64,000 nt of DNA from Boseongicola sp. H5 (GTDB taxonomy: Bacteria; Pseudomonadota; Alphaproteobacteria; Rhodobacterales; Rhodobacteraceae), in contig JACNMN010000002.1 of the NCBI GenBank assembly GCA_020622165.1, positions 1 to 64,000 on the forward strand. The letters are read 5' to 3'. A program made the translations under genes and the position numbers. Positions 34,929 to 45,230 of this stretch are shown here, one piece after another. Within the stretch, counting starts at the first letter, position 1, and each line of letters opens with the position of its first letter. The notes under the pieces are model-generated. The model saw nothing but the letters and a program-made list of their open reading frames with translations, had not been told where the DNA came from and ran no database searches.

Positions 34929-35351
34929 ATGCGCGCAAGACGCCTTTGCGCCGCCATGATCATGGCGGCATCACTACCCCTCTACGCCGCACCGGCCGCC
35001 GCGGCCCCCATCCTCTGGCCTGCCGATGGCGCGGGCGAGGCGGATCTGGCGCTGCATTGTGCCGCCGTGATGACAGCCTTCGGGCAAGCCTATGAATTTG
35101 CGACAGAATTGTCGGGCGCCGAAGATCCACCCCGGTTCCAGACCCCCGCCCGGCTGATCGATCTGGCAGGCGGCCCCGAGCGTCTGGGCGACATTGCCGA
35201 GGTTGCCAGCAGCTGGCGGGATCACTGGGAAAGCCTCGGGCGCACCAGTTTCTACCCCCGCCTCACGCAGACCGGCACGCCCTATCTGGCCGATGACGGG
35301 TTGGAACTGCAAAGCGCGGTCAGCCGCTGCGCCGCGTATTTCGACCTGTAA
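34929..35351 (+). CDS. Small secreted protein of unknown function, paralogue 1
   Basis: This 140-residue protein has a signal peptide (about 1-26, ending APAAAA) and an all-helical mature part. The mature part has one cysteine near its start (LHCAAVMTAFG) and one near its end (VSRCAAYFDL), likely joined by a disulfide. These two cysteine segments resemble those of the next gene ([12 protein letters not shown] and LAYCRALH), so the pair may be old duplicates. An exact 14-bp palindrome (TGACGCGCGCGTCA) lies at 34805-34818 upstream. No known domain. Confidence 0.75.
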   Translation: MRARRLCAAMIMAASLPLYAAPAAAAPILWPADGAGEADLALHCAAVMTAFGQAYEFATELSGAEDPPRFQTPARLIDLAGGPERLGDIAEVASSWRDHWESLGRTSFYPRLTQTGTPYLADDGLELQSAVSRCAAYFDL

Positions 35352-35426
35352 AACCTGCCAAACGGGTGTGCCCGCCGCGATAATGTTCTAGCTTTCCGGG
35401 GGAGACCCCGCTGGAAAGGATGCATC

Positions 35427-35873
35427 GTGCGGCTGCAAGCCATTGTAATAATTTCGTTTATTATGCCCCTCGCCCCGCTGCCGGCCCTGTCGCAGCCCGC
35501 CCGGGATTTCGAGACGCAATTGACTGCCGCTCTGGCCGACACCGGTCAGGAGCGGGGCCTTCTGCATTGCGGCGGGCTGTTCCGCGCCTTCGGCGAGGTG
35601 TCCGCCGATGGTACGGAGTTGAGCGATCTCGCCATGGAACTGGAAACCGACATGGCCGTTTTCGCGACGGTCGTGCGCGAAAACGAAACTGGCGAGGCCA
35701 TGGCGCTGGCGATGGAAACGGTCGCACCCGCCATTGAAAACGTCGCCGTGCTCTACCTCTCCCGGTTCCGCAGCAATCATGGCGCGACCGGCACCATCCT
35801 CGATCCGGGTCTGGAGGAAAACCTGGCCTATTGCCGGGCCCTGCATGAACGGCTTTCGGTTCCTGAGGACTAG
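35427..35873 (+). CDS. Small secreted protein of unknown function, paralogue 2
   Basis: This 148-residue protein starts with GTG, preceded by GGAAAGGA at a good distance. A signal peptide (about 1-22, ending PALS) is followed by a helical mature part with two cysteines, in [14 protein letters not shown] and [13 protein letters not shown]. The spacing and the AFG motif parallel the preceding gene. It probably folds as a small periplasmic helical bundle. It ends 193 bp before cobT. Confidence 0.75.
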   Translation: MRLQAIVIISFIMPLAPLPALSQPARDFETQLTAALADTGQERGLLHCGGLFRAFGEVSADGTELSDLAMELETDMAVFATVVRENETGEAMALAMETVAPAIENVAVLYLSRFRSNHGATGTILDPGLEENLAYCRALHERLSVPED

Positions 35874-36066
35874 GGAACGATGCCTTGCATCTCTCTGTTT
35901 TGAAATCATTTTCCGGCGTCGCCCGAGGGCGCGGCCCGTTAGGCATCGGCCCGGGGCATCCGCGTCCGGCCACAGGGGCCGCAAGGCGCGCCCGGTTGCA
36001 TCGCAAGCGCCCCGCGCCGCGCCGCCCTCTCTTGCCTCCGCCCCCGATCTGCCCCATCTTCCCCCC

Positions 36067-37944
36067 ATGAGCAAACCACCCGCCGACAACCCCACCGAGC
36101 CGTTCAAGAAGGCCCTCGCCGAGGCGACCCGCGTGCTTGCCGATGATCCGGAGCTGGCCGTCACCTATTCGGTGGACCCGCCCGGCGCCACCGCCGACAG
36201 CCTGCGCCTGCCGCAGATCAGCCGCCGGATGACCGCCGACGAGATCCTTCTGGCCCGCGGCACCGCGGATGCGCTGGCGCTCCGGCACAAGTACCATGAT
36301 GTCGCCACCGCGACACGCTATGCGCCGCAGGGTCAGATGGCCCGCGATCTGATGGAGGCGATGGAGGGCGCGCGGTGCGAGGCCGTGGGCGCGCGCGACA
36401 TGCCCGGGACCGCCACGAATATCGACGCCAAGATCGGCAATGACGCGCGCCGCAAGGGCTATGGAGAAATCCGGCAGGCGGCGGACGCGCCGCTGGCCAC
36501 CGCCGCGGGCTATCTGATCCGGCATCTAGCCACGGGTCGCGACCTGCCGCCGGACGCGGCCAATGTGATGGAGCTCTGGCGCGGGTTCATCGAGGAGCGG
36601 TGCGATGCGACGCTTGAAAACCTCGAAACCGTGCTCTCCGACCAGACCAAATTCGCCCGGCTGGCCCGGCAGTTGATCGACGATCTGGGCTATGGCGATC
36701 AGTTGGGCGACGATCCCGACGAAACCGACCCGGAAAACGAGGACAGCGCCTCCGAAGAGGAACAGGAACAGCCCGATTCCACCGGCGACGCGGATGACGA
36801 CGACGAACAGGACAGCGAGGCCGCGCCCGAGCGGTCGCAGGAGGATCAGCAGGACGCCGCGCAGGCCCAGGTCGAGATGGACGATGCCGGCGACATGGAA
36901 GAAGCGGAGGAGCAGGAACTCCCCGATGGCGAGGCCCCGCTGGAGCCCCCGCCCCCTGCCCCGCATTCCGAAGCCGATCCGAATTATACCGTTTTTTCAA
37001 CGGAATACGATGAGGAGATTCCCGCCGAAGAGCTTGCCGAACCGCAGGAGCTGGAACGCCTCCGCGCCTATCTGGATCAGCAGCTCGAACCGCTCAAAGG
37101 CGCGGTCAGCCGTCTGGCGAACAAGTTGCAGCGGCGGTTGCAGGCGCAGCAGAACCGAAGCTGGGAGTTCGATCTGGAGGAAGGCACGCTGGATGCGGGC
37201 CGTCTGGCGCGCGTTGTGGCGAACCCGACCACGCCGCTCAGCTTCAAGCGGGAAAAGGACACCGAGTTTCGCGACACGGTGGTCACGCTGCTGCTGGACA
37301 ATTCCGGGTCGATGCGCGGGCGACCGATCTCCATCGCGGCGATCTGTGCCGACGTTCTGTCGCGCACGCTGGAACGCTGCGGCGTGAAGGTCGAAATCCT
37401 CGGCTTCACCACGCGGGCGTGGAAGGGCGGACGCGCGCGGGAGGACTGGCTGGCGCAAGGCCGCGCGCAGCAACCGGGGCGCCTGAACGACCTGCGCCAT
37501 ATCATCTACAAGAAAGCGGACGCGCCCATGCGCCGGACCCGCGACAATCTGGGCCTGATGATGAAAGAGGGGCTGCTGAAGGAAAACATCGACGGCGAGG
37601 CGCTGGAATGGGCGCATCGGCGCATGATGGCCCGCCCGGAGGCGCGCAAGATCCTCATGGTGATCTCGGACGGGGCCCCGGTGGATGATTCAACCTTGTC
37701 GGTTAACCCCGCGAATTATCTGGAAAAACACCTGCGGGACGTGATCGCCATGGTGGAGAAACGCCGGGCTGTGGAATTGCTTGCCATAGGCATAGGTCAT
37801 GACGTGACCCGCTATTACAATCGCGCCGTGACCATCACCGACGTGGAACAGCTGGCCGGCGCGATGACGGAGCAACTGGCGTCCCTCTTCGATGCAGACC
37901 CCCGCGCGCGGGCACGGGTCATGGGCATCAAACGGGCGTCATGA
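36067..37944 (+). CDS. cobT: Aerobic cobaltochelatase subunit CobT
   Basis: This 625-residue protein has an N-terminal CobT domain (about 1-215), a long acidic linker rich in Asp, Glu and Gln (about 215-310), and a C-terminal von Willebrand A domain with the metal site [14 protein letters not shown]. With the CobS AAA+ ATPase (encoded at 17164) and CobN it forms the chelatase that inserts cobalt during aerobic cobalamin synthesis. Start 36067 begins MSKPPADNP; the open frame continues upstream to 35734 but overlaps the previous gene and is not CobT-like. Confidence 0.95.
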   Translation: MSKPPADNPTEPFKKALAEATRVLADDPELAVTYSVDPPGATADSLRLPQISRRMTADEILLARGTADALALRHKYHDVATATRYAPQGQMARDLMEAMEGARCEAVGARDMPGTATNIDAKIGNDARRKGYGEIRQAADAPLATAAGYLIRHLATGRDLPPDAANVMELWRGFIEERCDATLENLETVLSDQTKFARLARQLIDDLGYGDQLGDDPDETDPENEDSASEEEQEQPDSTGDADDDDEQDSEAAPERSQEDQQDAAQAQVEMDDAGDMEEAEEQELPDGEAPLEPPPPAPHSEADPNYTVFSTEYDEEIPAEELAEPQELERLRAYLDQQLEPLKGAVSRLANKLQRRLQAQQNRSWEFDLEEGTLDAGRLARVVANPTTPLSFKREKDTEFRDTVVTLLLDNSGSMRGRPISIAAICADVLSRTLERCGVKVEILGFTTRAWKGGRAREDWLAQGRAQQPGRLNDLRHIIYKKADAPMRRTRDNLGLMMKEGLLKENIDGEALEWAHRRMMARPEARKILMVISDGAPVDDSTLSVNPANYLEKHLRDVIAMVEKRRAVELLAIGIGHDVTRYYNRAVTITDVEQLAGAMTEQLASLFDADPRARARVMGIKRAS

Positions 37945-38207
37945 CGCCGCACCCTGCGCCGACCGGATCGCGGGAGCGGGCACCGTCCTTGCATGGCCAA
38001 TTGGCGCCAGGCTTGGCCACAAAGCTGCGGAAACCGAAACGCAGGATTCGGCTTGCGAGGGTTTTTCTATCAAACGACTTGCACCGGGGCGGTTTCACCT
38101 ATCATATCGCCAGACCGAGCCTGAGCGGCAGTCCGGGCGCGGCACAGTCCCGCACGGCGCGCCGCACGGTTCTACCGCCCTGTTTCACCTGGGAACCGTG
38201 ATCTCCG
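37945..38207. other. Intergenic stretch between cobT and the aminopeptidase gene
   Basis: A 263-bp gap. A frame at 37941-38201 is open but has no homology I recognise, no ribosome site and a very Arg/Pro-rich translation, so it is not called. Probably holds the promoter of the aminopeptidase gene; no clear boxes seen. Confidence 0.4.
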
Positions 38208-40022
38208 ATGCCTGACACCGCGCAGAACTTTCAGTCTTTTACCGCGACCACACGCCCGGATCAGGGCCCGCCCCGCCTTGCCGAGCTGCGCGCGGAGATG
38301 GCGCGCGCGGGTGTGCAGGGCTTCCTGATCCCCCGCGCCGATGTCCATCAGGGCGAATACGTCGCCCCGCGCGATGAACGCCTCTCATGGCTGACCGGGT
38401 TCACCGGTTCGGCCGGGTTCTGCGCCGTGCTGCCCGAACGTGCGGGCGTGTTCGTCGACGGGCGCTACCGCCTTCAGGTGAAGGCGCAGACCGATACGGC
38501 GCATTTCACACCGGTGAACTGGCCCGAGACCAAGCTGGAAGACTGGCTGATCGCCGAACTGCCCAAGGGCGGCGTGGTCGGCTTCGACCCCTGGCTTCAC
38601 ACGGTGGCGGAGATCGAGCGGATGGAGGGCGCGCTGTCGCCACATCAGATCAGCCTGCGGCCCGGGGCCAATCTGGTCGATGCCATCTGGCCCGATCAGC
38701 CCGGCCCGCCCTTGGCCCCCGCGCGCGCCTGGCCGGACCGGTTCGCGGGCAAGACCGCGGCCCGGAAACTCGCGGAATGCGCGGAAACGCTGAACGATGC
38801 GGGCCATGGCAGCGCACTTCTGACCCAGCCCGACAGTATCTGCTGGCTTCTGAACATCCGCGGTGCGGACGTGGCCCATACACCGCTGGTCCATGCCTTT
38901 GCGTTGCTTCATGCCAAGGGAACGCTGGATCTGTTCATTGCAGCGGAAAAGCTGGTGGATCTGAACCTGCCCGAGGGCGTGACGGCGTATCCGCCCGACG
39001 CGTTGAGCGATGCCCTTGCCAAAGCGCCCCAGCCGGTACGGCTGGATCCGGCCTCGGCCCCGTTTGCAGCGAAACAGGCCCTCGATGCGGCTGGGCGCGA
39101 GAGTGCGCAGGACAGCGACCCGTGCCTTTTGCCCAAGGCCCGCAAGACCCCGGCCGAGATTGCGGCCACCACGCAGGCCCATCTGCGCGACGGCGCGGCC
39201 ATGGCGCGGTTTCTGCACTGGTTCGACGAAAACGCCTCCTCCGGTACCCTGCGTGAGATCGACGTTGCCCGCGCGCTGGAGGGGTTCCGGGCCGAAACCG
39301 GCGCGTTGAAGGAAATCAGCTTCGACACGATTGCAGGCGCGGGCCCGCATGGCGCGATCGTCCATTACCGCGTGACGGAGGAGACGAACGCCCCGGTGCT
39401 GCCCGGCCAGCTTTTCCTGATCGACGGCGGAGCGCAATACGAAGACGGGACCACGGATGTGACCCGCACGCTTCCGGTGGGCGAGGTCGGCGCGGAAGAA
39501 CGCGAAGCCTTCACCCAAGTGCTGCGCGGGATGATCGCGATCCATCTGGCCCGCTTCCCGAAGGGCATTACCGGGCGCGATCTGGACGCGCTGGCGCGGG
39601 CGCCGCTCTGGGCCGCGGGCCGCGATTTCGACCATGGAACGGGGCACGGCGTGGGTGTCTATCTGGGCGTTCACGAAGGACCGCAGCGGCTGTCGCGCAA
39701 CGGCACCGTTCCGCTGGAACCGGGCATGATCCTGTCGAACGAGCCCGGCTATTACCGCGACGGCGCCTTCGGCATCCGGCTCGAAAACCTCGTCGTCGTG
39801 GCCGAGGCCCCGGCCCTGCCCGGTGGCGATGACCGGCCGATGTTGCATTTTGAAACTCTGAGCTATGTTCCCATCGACCGGCGACTTATTGACCGGGGTC
39901 AGCTTGGCGCACTGGAACTGGATTGGCTGAACGCCTATCATGGCGAGGTTGCCGCACGGATTGGCCCGCTTCTGGAGGGAGAAGCCGCCGCCTGGCTGGC
40001 CGAGGCCACCGCGCCGCTCTGA
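38208..40022 (+). CDS. pepP: M24-family Xaa-Pro aminopeptidase
   Basis: This 604-residue protein has two creatinase-like N-terminal domains (FLIPRADVHQGEYVAP, WLTGFTGSAGFC) and a C-terminal pita-bread catalytic domain. The metal ligands are visible in LIDGGAQYEDGTTDVTRT, FDHGTGHGVGVYLGVHE, ILSNEPGYY and IRLENLVVV. It removes N-terminal residues before proline, in the cytoplasm, with Mn2+ or Zn2+. The three-domain length of about 600 matches the eukaryote-like APP1 class rather than E. coli PepP (441 residues), so the symbol is a general one. Confidence 0.92.
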   Translation: MPDTAQNFQSFTATTRPDQGPPRLAELRAEMARAGVQGFLIPRADVHQGEYVAPRDERLSWLTGFTGSAGFCAVLPERAGVFVDGRYRLQVKAQTDTAHFTPVNWPETKLEDWLIAELPKGGVVGFDPWLHTVAEIERMEGALSPHQISLRPGANLVDAIWPDQPGPPLAPARAWPDRFAGKTAARKLAECAETLNDAGHGSALLTQPDSICWLLNIRGADVAHTPLVHAFALLHAKGTLDLFIAAEKLVDLNLPEGVTAYPPDALSDALAKAPQPVRLDPASAPFAAKQALDAAGRESAQDSDPCLLPKARKTPAEIAATTQAHLRDGAAMARFLHWFDENASSGTLREIDVARALEGFRAETGALKEISFDTIAGAGPHGAIVHYRVTEETNAPVLPGQLFLIDGGAQYEDGTTDVTRTLPVGEVGAEEREAFTQVLRGMIAIHLARFPKGITGRDLDALARAPLWAAGRDFDHGTGHGVGVYLGVHEGPQRLSRNGTVPLEPGMILSNEPGYYRDGAFGIRLENLVVVAEAPALPGGDDRPMLHFETLSYVPIDRRLIDRGQLGALELDWLNAYHGEVAARIGPLLEGEAAAWLAEATAPL

Positions 40023-40103
40023 CATCAAATCGTTACAGGCCCGGGGCACATGCTGGCCCCCGGAGGGGCCGCTTGACCAAAGCCACATGAGGGAGGGGAG
40101 ATC

Positions 40104-40445
40104 ATGTCCGATCACATCACAATTCGAAAAGCCGCCGGCAAATGGGTCGTCCGCGCAGGCGGTGCCGTCATCGGCGAAAGCGATCAGGCATTGGAACTGG
40201 CCGAAGGCAGCTATGCCCCGGTCATCTATTTCCCGCGCGGCGATATCGGCATGGCCTTTCTGGAAAAGACCGCGAAGACAACCACCTGCCCCCATAAGGG
40301 TGAGGCGACGCATTACACGGTCACCTCCACCGCCGAAGAGCTGACCAATGCCGCCTGGAGCTATGAGACACCCAAGGACAACGTGGCCCAAATCAAGGAT
40401 CACATCGCCTTTTACACCGACCGCGTGACGGTGGAGCAACTCTAG
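40104..40445 (+). CDS. DUF427 domain protein
   Basis: This 113-residue cytoplasmic protein has the DUF427 pattern: KWVVRAGGAVIGESDQALEL, VIYFPRGDI, CPHKGEATHYTV and AAWSYETPKDNVAQIKDHIAFY. The structural fold is known but no reaction is established. A GGGAGGGGAGATC ribosome site precedes the start. It is 82 bp after the aminopeptidase gene and convergent with the chloride-channel gene. Confidence 0.9.
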   Translation: MSDHITIRKAAGKWVVRAGGAVIGESDQALELAEGSYAPVIYFPRGDIGMAFLEKTAKTTTCPHKGEATHYTVTSTAEELTNAAWSYETPKDNVAQIKDHIAFYTDRVTVEQL

Positions 40446-40472
40446 ACAGCACCCGGGCGGCGGGCGCGTGTG

Positions 40473-42170
40473 TCAGCTGTGTTCCTCTGCCGCGGTCGCG
40501 GCGAGGGCGCGGTTATAAGCCTTCAGCGCGTCCACATGGAACAAGGCCCCTTCCAGCGCAGGAGGGCCATCGCCGGGCGCCAGTTGCACGACCGGGATGA
40601 AATCCAGCCCCGTACGCTCGAAGATCGGCAGGGCGCGTTCCAGCGTGGCATGCGTGTCGGTGAATATGCCCTGATCGATCAGCGTCAGCAGCGCCTCTTC
40701 GGGGGCCGCGTTTTCGTGATCCATCGGGCGCATGACCTTGCCGACGCGGAACATCGACAGAAGATAGGCCTGCGGCCCGGCGGCCAGATGAATGTTGCGC
40801 CGTTCCAGTTGCGTCAGAAAGAAGGAGCGGTCCACCAGACGCGAGGCAAGCGCCGTCGACATGGAGACCGCAACCATCACCGCCAGCCCCGTCTGCCAAT
40901 CGCCCGTCAGCTCGAACACGATCAACGTGGTCGAGATCGGCGCGCCCAGAACCGCCGCGGCGACCGCCCCCATGCCGGCCAGCGCATAAAGCGTTTCGGA
41001 GCCCGAGACATTGGGCAGAAGCCCGGTTGCGATGATGCCGAAAGCCAGCCCCGCCAGCGCCCCGACCATCAGCGACGGCGAAAAGACGCCCCCGCCCATC
41101 CGGCCGCCGACCGTGATCGCGACGGCGGCGGTCTTGATCATCGCAAACACGATGGCTTCGTGAAGCAGCAATTCACCGGTCAGCGCGGCGGAGGTCGTCT
41201 CGTAGCCGACCCCGATGATATGCGGAAACCAGATCGCGATCGCGCCCAGCATCAGGCCCGCGACCGCCGGGCGCAGCCATCGCGGCAGGTTCGCGAGACG
41301 CTGGACCAGCGAGCCCATATCCTCGGCCCAGAAGATCGCCCGCATGAACGCGACCGCGATGATCCCGCAGACCAGCCCGAGGATCAGAAAGGCAGGCAGT
41401 TCGACATAGAATTGCAGGCTGCTGTCACGGCCAAGGCTGAACTCGGTCACATCGCCGAATTCCAGCCGGTTGATGACCGTACCGGCGGCGGAGGCGATGA
41501 CGATGGGCGCGAAAGCGTGAACCGCAAAATGCCTCAGAACCACCTCAAGGGCGAAAATCGCCCCGGCGATGGGCGCATTGAACGACGCGCTGACGGCGGC
41601 GGCCACGGCGCAGCCCAGAAGATCGCGCCCGGTAATGCCGTCGGCCTTGATCCAGTCGGAGACACGGCTGGAGATGACGGCCGCCAGATGGACGACAGGC
41701 CCCTCCCGCCCCGAGGAGCCGCCGCTGCCAAGGGTGATCAGGGAGGCCGCGGCGGAAGCGAGGCCCGCTTTCTGCTCCACCCGGCCATCGGCCAGCGCGG
41801 CGCCCTCGATCACATCGGCCACCGATCTGACGCGGGCATCGGGCGTGAACCAGTGCAGGATCAGCCCGACCACCAGCCCGCCGAAGGCCGGGATCATCAA
41901 GATCCAGTACCATGGCAGGCTTTCGGCGAAAGAATGCAGCATCCGCACATCTTCCACGCCGTAAAGCCGCGTCTGCAGTGCGCTGATCCCCATCCGGAAC
42001 AGCAGCGCCGCAAATCCCGCCGCGATCCCGATGGCCAGTGCGATGAACCAGAACTGTACCTGGCTGGGGCCCTTCTGACGCAGCACCTGCCAGCCACCGC
42101 GACAGGTTGCGACAACAGTGTCGAGCTGATGCTTGAAAACCGAGCGGCTGTCCTGGGCCAAAGAGGCCAT
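40473..42170 (-). CDS. ClC-family chloride channel or antiporter with CBS domains
   Basis: This 565-residue protein has about ten membrane segments (residues 35-430) with the ClC signature GSGGSSGREGPVVHLAA and GAVAAAVLGAPISTTLIVFELTGD. A C-terminal pair of CBS-like repeats (VGKVMRPMDHENAAPEEAL, then TLERALPIFERTGLDFIPVV) follows. ClC proteins move chloride or exchange it for protons. Start 42170 (MASLAQDSRS) replaces an open upstream frame that is Arg-rich and unlike the family. Confidence 0.92.
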   Translation of the reverse strand: MASLAQDSRSVFKHQLDTVVATCRGGWQVLRQKGPSQVQFWFIALAIGIAAGFAALLFRMGISALQTRLYGVEDVRMLHSFAESLPWYWILMIPAFGGLVVGLILHWFTPDARVRSVADVIEGAALADGRVEQKAGLASAAASLITLGSGGSSGREGPVVHLAAVISSRVSDWIKADGITGRDLLGCAVAAAVSASFNAPIAGAIFALEVVLRHFAVHAFAPIVIASAAGTVINRLEFGDVTEFSLGRDSSLQFYVELPAFLILGLVCGIIAVAFMRAIFWAEDMGSLVQRLANLPRWLRPAVAGLMLGAIAIWFPHIIGVGYETTSAALTGELLLHEAIVFAMIKTAAVAITVGGRMGGGVFSPSLMVGALAGLAFGIIATGLLPNVSGSETLYALAGMGAVAAAVLGAPISTTLIVFELTGDWQTGLAVMVAVSMSTALASRLVDRSFFLTQLERRNIHLAAGPQAYLLSMFRVGKVMRPMDHENAAPEEALLTLIDQGIFTDTHATLERALPIFERTGLDFIPVVQLAPGDGPPALEGALFHVDALKAYNRALAATAAEEHS

Positions 42171-42330
42171 CCCCGTATCGCGGACCCGGATAGATCTGGC
42201 TGACCGGTGTCGCCGGGTCCAGCGGCGCAGCGGTGGTATGCGGGCCCTGCACCTCATCCGTCGATGGAGGACCTATCTTGGTTGTAAAACAAGACTTTGA
42301 AGCTGGAAACCCCGTGGAAGACACAAGCGC

Positions 42331-42510
42331 ATGACCGCCTTGCCCCAAAGCCCCGGGGAAATCCCTGCCGCCTTCGTCGCCGCATGTGCGGCGCGGGACG
42401 CCGGGGTGCTGGCCGCGCTCTCCGCCCAGAATACCGATATCGTCCCGGGCGCGGAGACGCAGCTTGCATCCGCCAATGGCCTGCACCCGCAGGACTACGG
42501 CCGATCCTGA
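42331..42510 (+). pseudogene. Short NTF2/SnoaL-like fragment
   Basis: A 59-codon frame whose start, IPAAFVAACAARDAGVLAALSAQ, resembles the first helix pair of SnoaL/SgcJ-type NTF2-fold proteins (usually IPxAFVxAWNxRDAxALAxLFAE). It ends after about half of a normal 120-residue domain. It lies in the 363-bp gap between the ClC and recN genes and is convergent with recN. It is most likely a decayed gene. The rest of the gap shows no feature. Confidence 0.4.
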
Positions 42511-42533
42511 GCGCCAGCGGCAACGCAGTTCCC

Positions 42534-44192
42534 TCAGCCGTCCCTCGCCTGAAGTAGTGCCCGGGCCGCATCGCGGGCTGCCGCCGTCACCGTATCGCCG
42601 GCCAGCATCCTTGCGACCTCGTCAACGCGGGCGTCGGCGTCCAGCGGGCTGACCTCGGATGTGGTGATGCCGCCCCGGACCGCCTTGGCCACGCGCCAGT
42701 GATGCGCACCGCGCGCGGCGACCTGGGGCGAATGGGTCACGACCAGCACCTGCCCCCCCTCGGCCAGGGCGGCCAGACGTTTGCCCACGGCGTCCGCCGT
42801 TGCGCCGCCGACGCCCCGGTCGATCTCGTCGAAGATCATCGTCACGCCTTCCGCTTCGCGGGTCAGACAGACTTTCAGCGCCAGCAGAAAGCGCGACAAC
42901 TCCCCGCCCGATGCAATCTTGTTGAGCGGCCCTGCGGGCGCGCCGGGGTTCGTCGCCACCACGAAAGCCACCGCATCCACCCCGTCGGGGCCCGCCGGTG
43001 CCTCGGCAAGCGTGGTGGAAAAAACCGCCCGTTCCATCTTCAGTGGGGCCAGTTCGCCGGCCATATCCGCATCCAGCCGCACCGCCGCCGCCGCGCGTGC
43101 GTCGGAAAGCCCCGCCGCGGCGCGATCATATTCCGCCGTCGCATCGGCCAACGCGACCCGCAGGCCCTCGATCTGATCGGCGCCGCCGTCAAGTGCCGCC
43201 AGCCGGCCTTGCAGATCGGCGGCGAAGGCCCCCAGATCATCGGGCGCCACCCCGTGTTTCCGGGCCAGCCCCCGCAAGGCGAAGAGCCGCTCTTCGGTCT
43301 CTTCAAGGGCCGCGGGATTGAAGTTCAGGGTTTCGGCAAAGCGGTCCACCCCGGCCTGAGCCTCGCCCAGTTCCACCAGCGCGCGTTCGATCGAGGCCAG
43401 CGGCTCTTCCAGCCCGCCCTCCGCCTGATCGGCCAGCCCGTCGAGCCAGCGCGCCGCATCCCCCATGGCACCCTCCGCCCCCTCAGGCCCAAGCGCGCTC
43501 AACGCCTTGGCAAGATCGGCGCGCATCCGTTCCGCGCCCTGCATGAGGCGGCGCCTGCTGTCCAGTTCCGCATCCTCCCCCGGTTGCGGATCCAGCGCGT
43601 CAAGTTCGGCCACGGAATGGCGCAGAAACTCCTCCTCGGCCCGCATATCGGCCAGCGCCGCCTCGGCCTTGGCAAGGGATTTTTCCGCCGCCGACCGTGC
43701 GCGCCAAAACCCGGCGACTTCCGCGCGCATATCGGCGAGCCCGCCATAGGCGTCCAGCATCGCGCGATGCTGACGCGGATCCAGAAGCCCGCGATCGTCC
43801 TGCTGCCCGTGCAGTTCCACCAAAGTATCGCTCAGCGCGCGCAGCACGTCACCGCTGGCGCGGCGATCATTGACCCAGGCCGTCTTGCGGCCTTCGGGTG
43901 TGTTCACCCGGCGCAGGATCAGCTCATCGCCCGCAGGCAGCCCCGCCTCCTCCAGCACCGCGAAAGCGGGATGCCCGGGGGCAAGATCGAACACCGCGAC
44001 AACCTCGCCCTGATCGGCGCCGGTTCTCACCAGATCCGCCCGCCCCCGCCAGCCGAGCACGAAGCCCAGACTGTCCAGCAGAATGGATTTGCCCGCCCCG
44101 GTTTCCCCGGTCAGAACATTCAGGCCCGGCTGGAACGCAAGCTCCAGCCGGTCGATGATCAGCATGTCCCGAATGTCGAGATGGCGCAGCAT
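42534..44192 (-). CDS. recN: DNA repair protein RecN
   Basis: This 552-residue SMC-like ATPase has Walker A GLNVLTGETGAGKSILLDSL near the N-terminus, a long coiled coil (about 150-370), the ABC signature SGGELSRFLLALK and Walker B TMIFDEIDRGVGG. RecN acts in double-strand-break repair. It follows bamD by 44 bp in the same direction, the usual lpxC-bamD-recN order of this group. Confidence 0.97.
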   Translation of the reverse strand: MLRHLDIRDMLIIDRLELAFQPGLNVLTGETGAGKSILLDSLGFVLGWRGRADLVRTGADQGEVVAVFDLAPGHPAFAVLEEAGLPAGDELILRRVNTPEGRKTAWVNDRRASGDVLRALSDTLVELHGQQDDRGLLDPRQHRAMLDAYGGLADMRAEVAGFWRARSAAEKSLAKAEAALADMRAEEEFLRHSVAELDALDPQPGEDAELDSRRRLMQGAERMRADLAKALSALGPEGAEGAMGDAARWLDGLADQAEGGLEEPLASIERALVELGEAQAGVDRFAETLNFNPAALEETEERLFALRGLARKHGVAPDDLGAFAADLQGRLAALDGGADQIEGLRVALADATAEYDRAAAGLSDARAAAAVRLDADMAGELAPLKMERAVFSTTLAEAPAGPDGVDAVAFVVATNPGAPAGPLNKIASGGELSRFLLALKVCLTREAEGVTMIFDEIDRGVGGATADAVGKRLAALAEGGQVLVVTHSPQVAARGAHHWRVAKAVRGGITTSEVSPLDADARVDEVARMLAGDTVTAAARDAARALLQARDG

Positions 44193-44236
44193 CCACCTTC
44201 AGTCCGTAAGCCGGGGGCAAGACGCCCCAAATGCGG

Positions 44237-45118
44237 TTAAAGCCAAGCGCCGCGAACCGTCTGCCGCCAGATGTCGCGCAACCATCCTTCACCGGCCGCC
44301 TCGGGGCTCAGATCACGCCCCGTGAGAAGGCGGAAACTGTCGTCGTAAAACGGCGAAGATTGGAAGTTGTAGCCCAGAATCGCTGCGGCGGTCTGCGCAT
44401 CATCGGTCAGCCCGAGCGACAGATAGGCCTCCACAAGGCGGTGCAGCGCCTCGGGAGTGTGGCTGGTGGTCTGGAATTCCTCGACGACCACGCGGAAGCG
44501 GTTGATCGCGGCAGTGTAATGGCCCCGGCGCAGATAATAGCGCCCGATCTCCATTTCCTTACCCGCCAGATGGTCGAAGGCCAGATCGAATTTCAAGATC
44601 GCGGAGGTCGCATAAGGGCTGTCTGGATAGCGCTCGATCACAAGGCGCAGGGCCTGAAGCGCCTGAAAGGTGATACCCTGATCGCGGCCGACCTGATCGA
44701 TCTGGTCATAATAGCTGAGCGCGAGCAGATACTGCGCATAGGCAGCATCCTCATCGGCCGGATAGAAATCGATATAGCGCTGCGCGGCGACACGGGCGTT
44801 TTCGTAGTCGCCGTCTGCATGGTAGGCGAAGGCCGACATGATCAGTGCGCGTTTGGCCCACTCCGAATAGGGATGCAGGCGTTCGACCTCGGTGAAGAGG
44901 CGCGCGGCCTCTTCGGGGTCGTCCTGCGCCAGCTCGAACTCGGCCAGCTGGAAAATCTCCTGCGCGCCCAGTTCTTCCAGCGGCACTTCGTTGCTGCGAT
45001 TTCCGCCGCCGAACAGGCCGCCGCCGCCACCACCACCACATGCGCCAAGAACAAGAACCAAGACCATCGCAACGCTCAGTCTTGTGCGCCCTGTGATGCT
45101 GTTCAGCCCGCGTGACAT
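44237..45118 (-). CDS. bamD: Outer-membrane assembly lipoprotein BamD
   Basis: This 293-residue protein has a lipoprotein signal with lipobox LVLGAC and lipidated Cys27, then an unusual run of glycines and five TPR-like helical repeats (FQLAEFELAQDDPEEAARLF, YPADEDAAYAQYLLALSYYDQI, RRGHYTAAINRF). BamD belongs to the BAM complex that inserts outer-membrane proteins. Start 45118 fits the lipoprotein signal; the in-frame start at 45175 adds a non-family stretch. Confidence 0.94.
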   Translation of the reverse strand: MSRGLNSITGRTRLSVAMVLVLVLGACGGGGGGGLFGGGNRSNEVPLEELGAQEIFQLAEFELAQDDPEEAARLFTEVERLHPYSEWAKRALIMSAFAYHADGDYENARVAAQRYIDFYPADEDAAYAQYLLALSYYDQIDQVGRDQGITFQALQALRLVIERYPDSPYATSAILKFDLAFDHLAGKEMEIGRYYLRRGHYTAAINRFRVVVEEFQTTSHTPEALHRLVEAYLSLGLTDDAQTAAAILGYNFQSSPFYDDSFRLLTGRDLSPEAAGEGWLRDIWRQTVRGAWL

Positions 45119-45230
45119 GCCTGCAACCCCGTCCACCGTCTCCGGCAGGCTTGCGCGCCCGCCCTGTCTATGCATGGTCCTAGCACATTAATTCTGAGGG
45201 CAAAATGCCTGAATGCAGCGCAGTCGCCCT

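Noticed and set aside
37941-38201. Small open frame between cobT and the aminopeptidase gene
   Set aside because: Arg/Pro-rich translation, overlaps the cobT stop and has no ribosome site.
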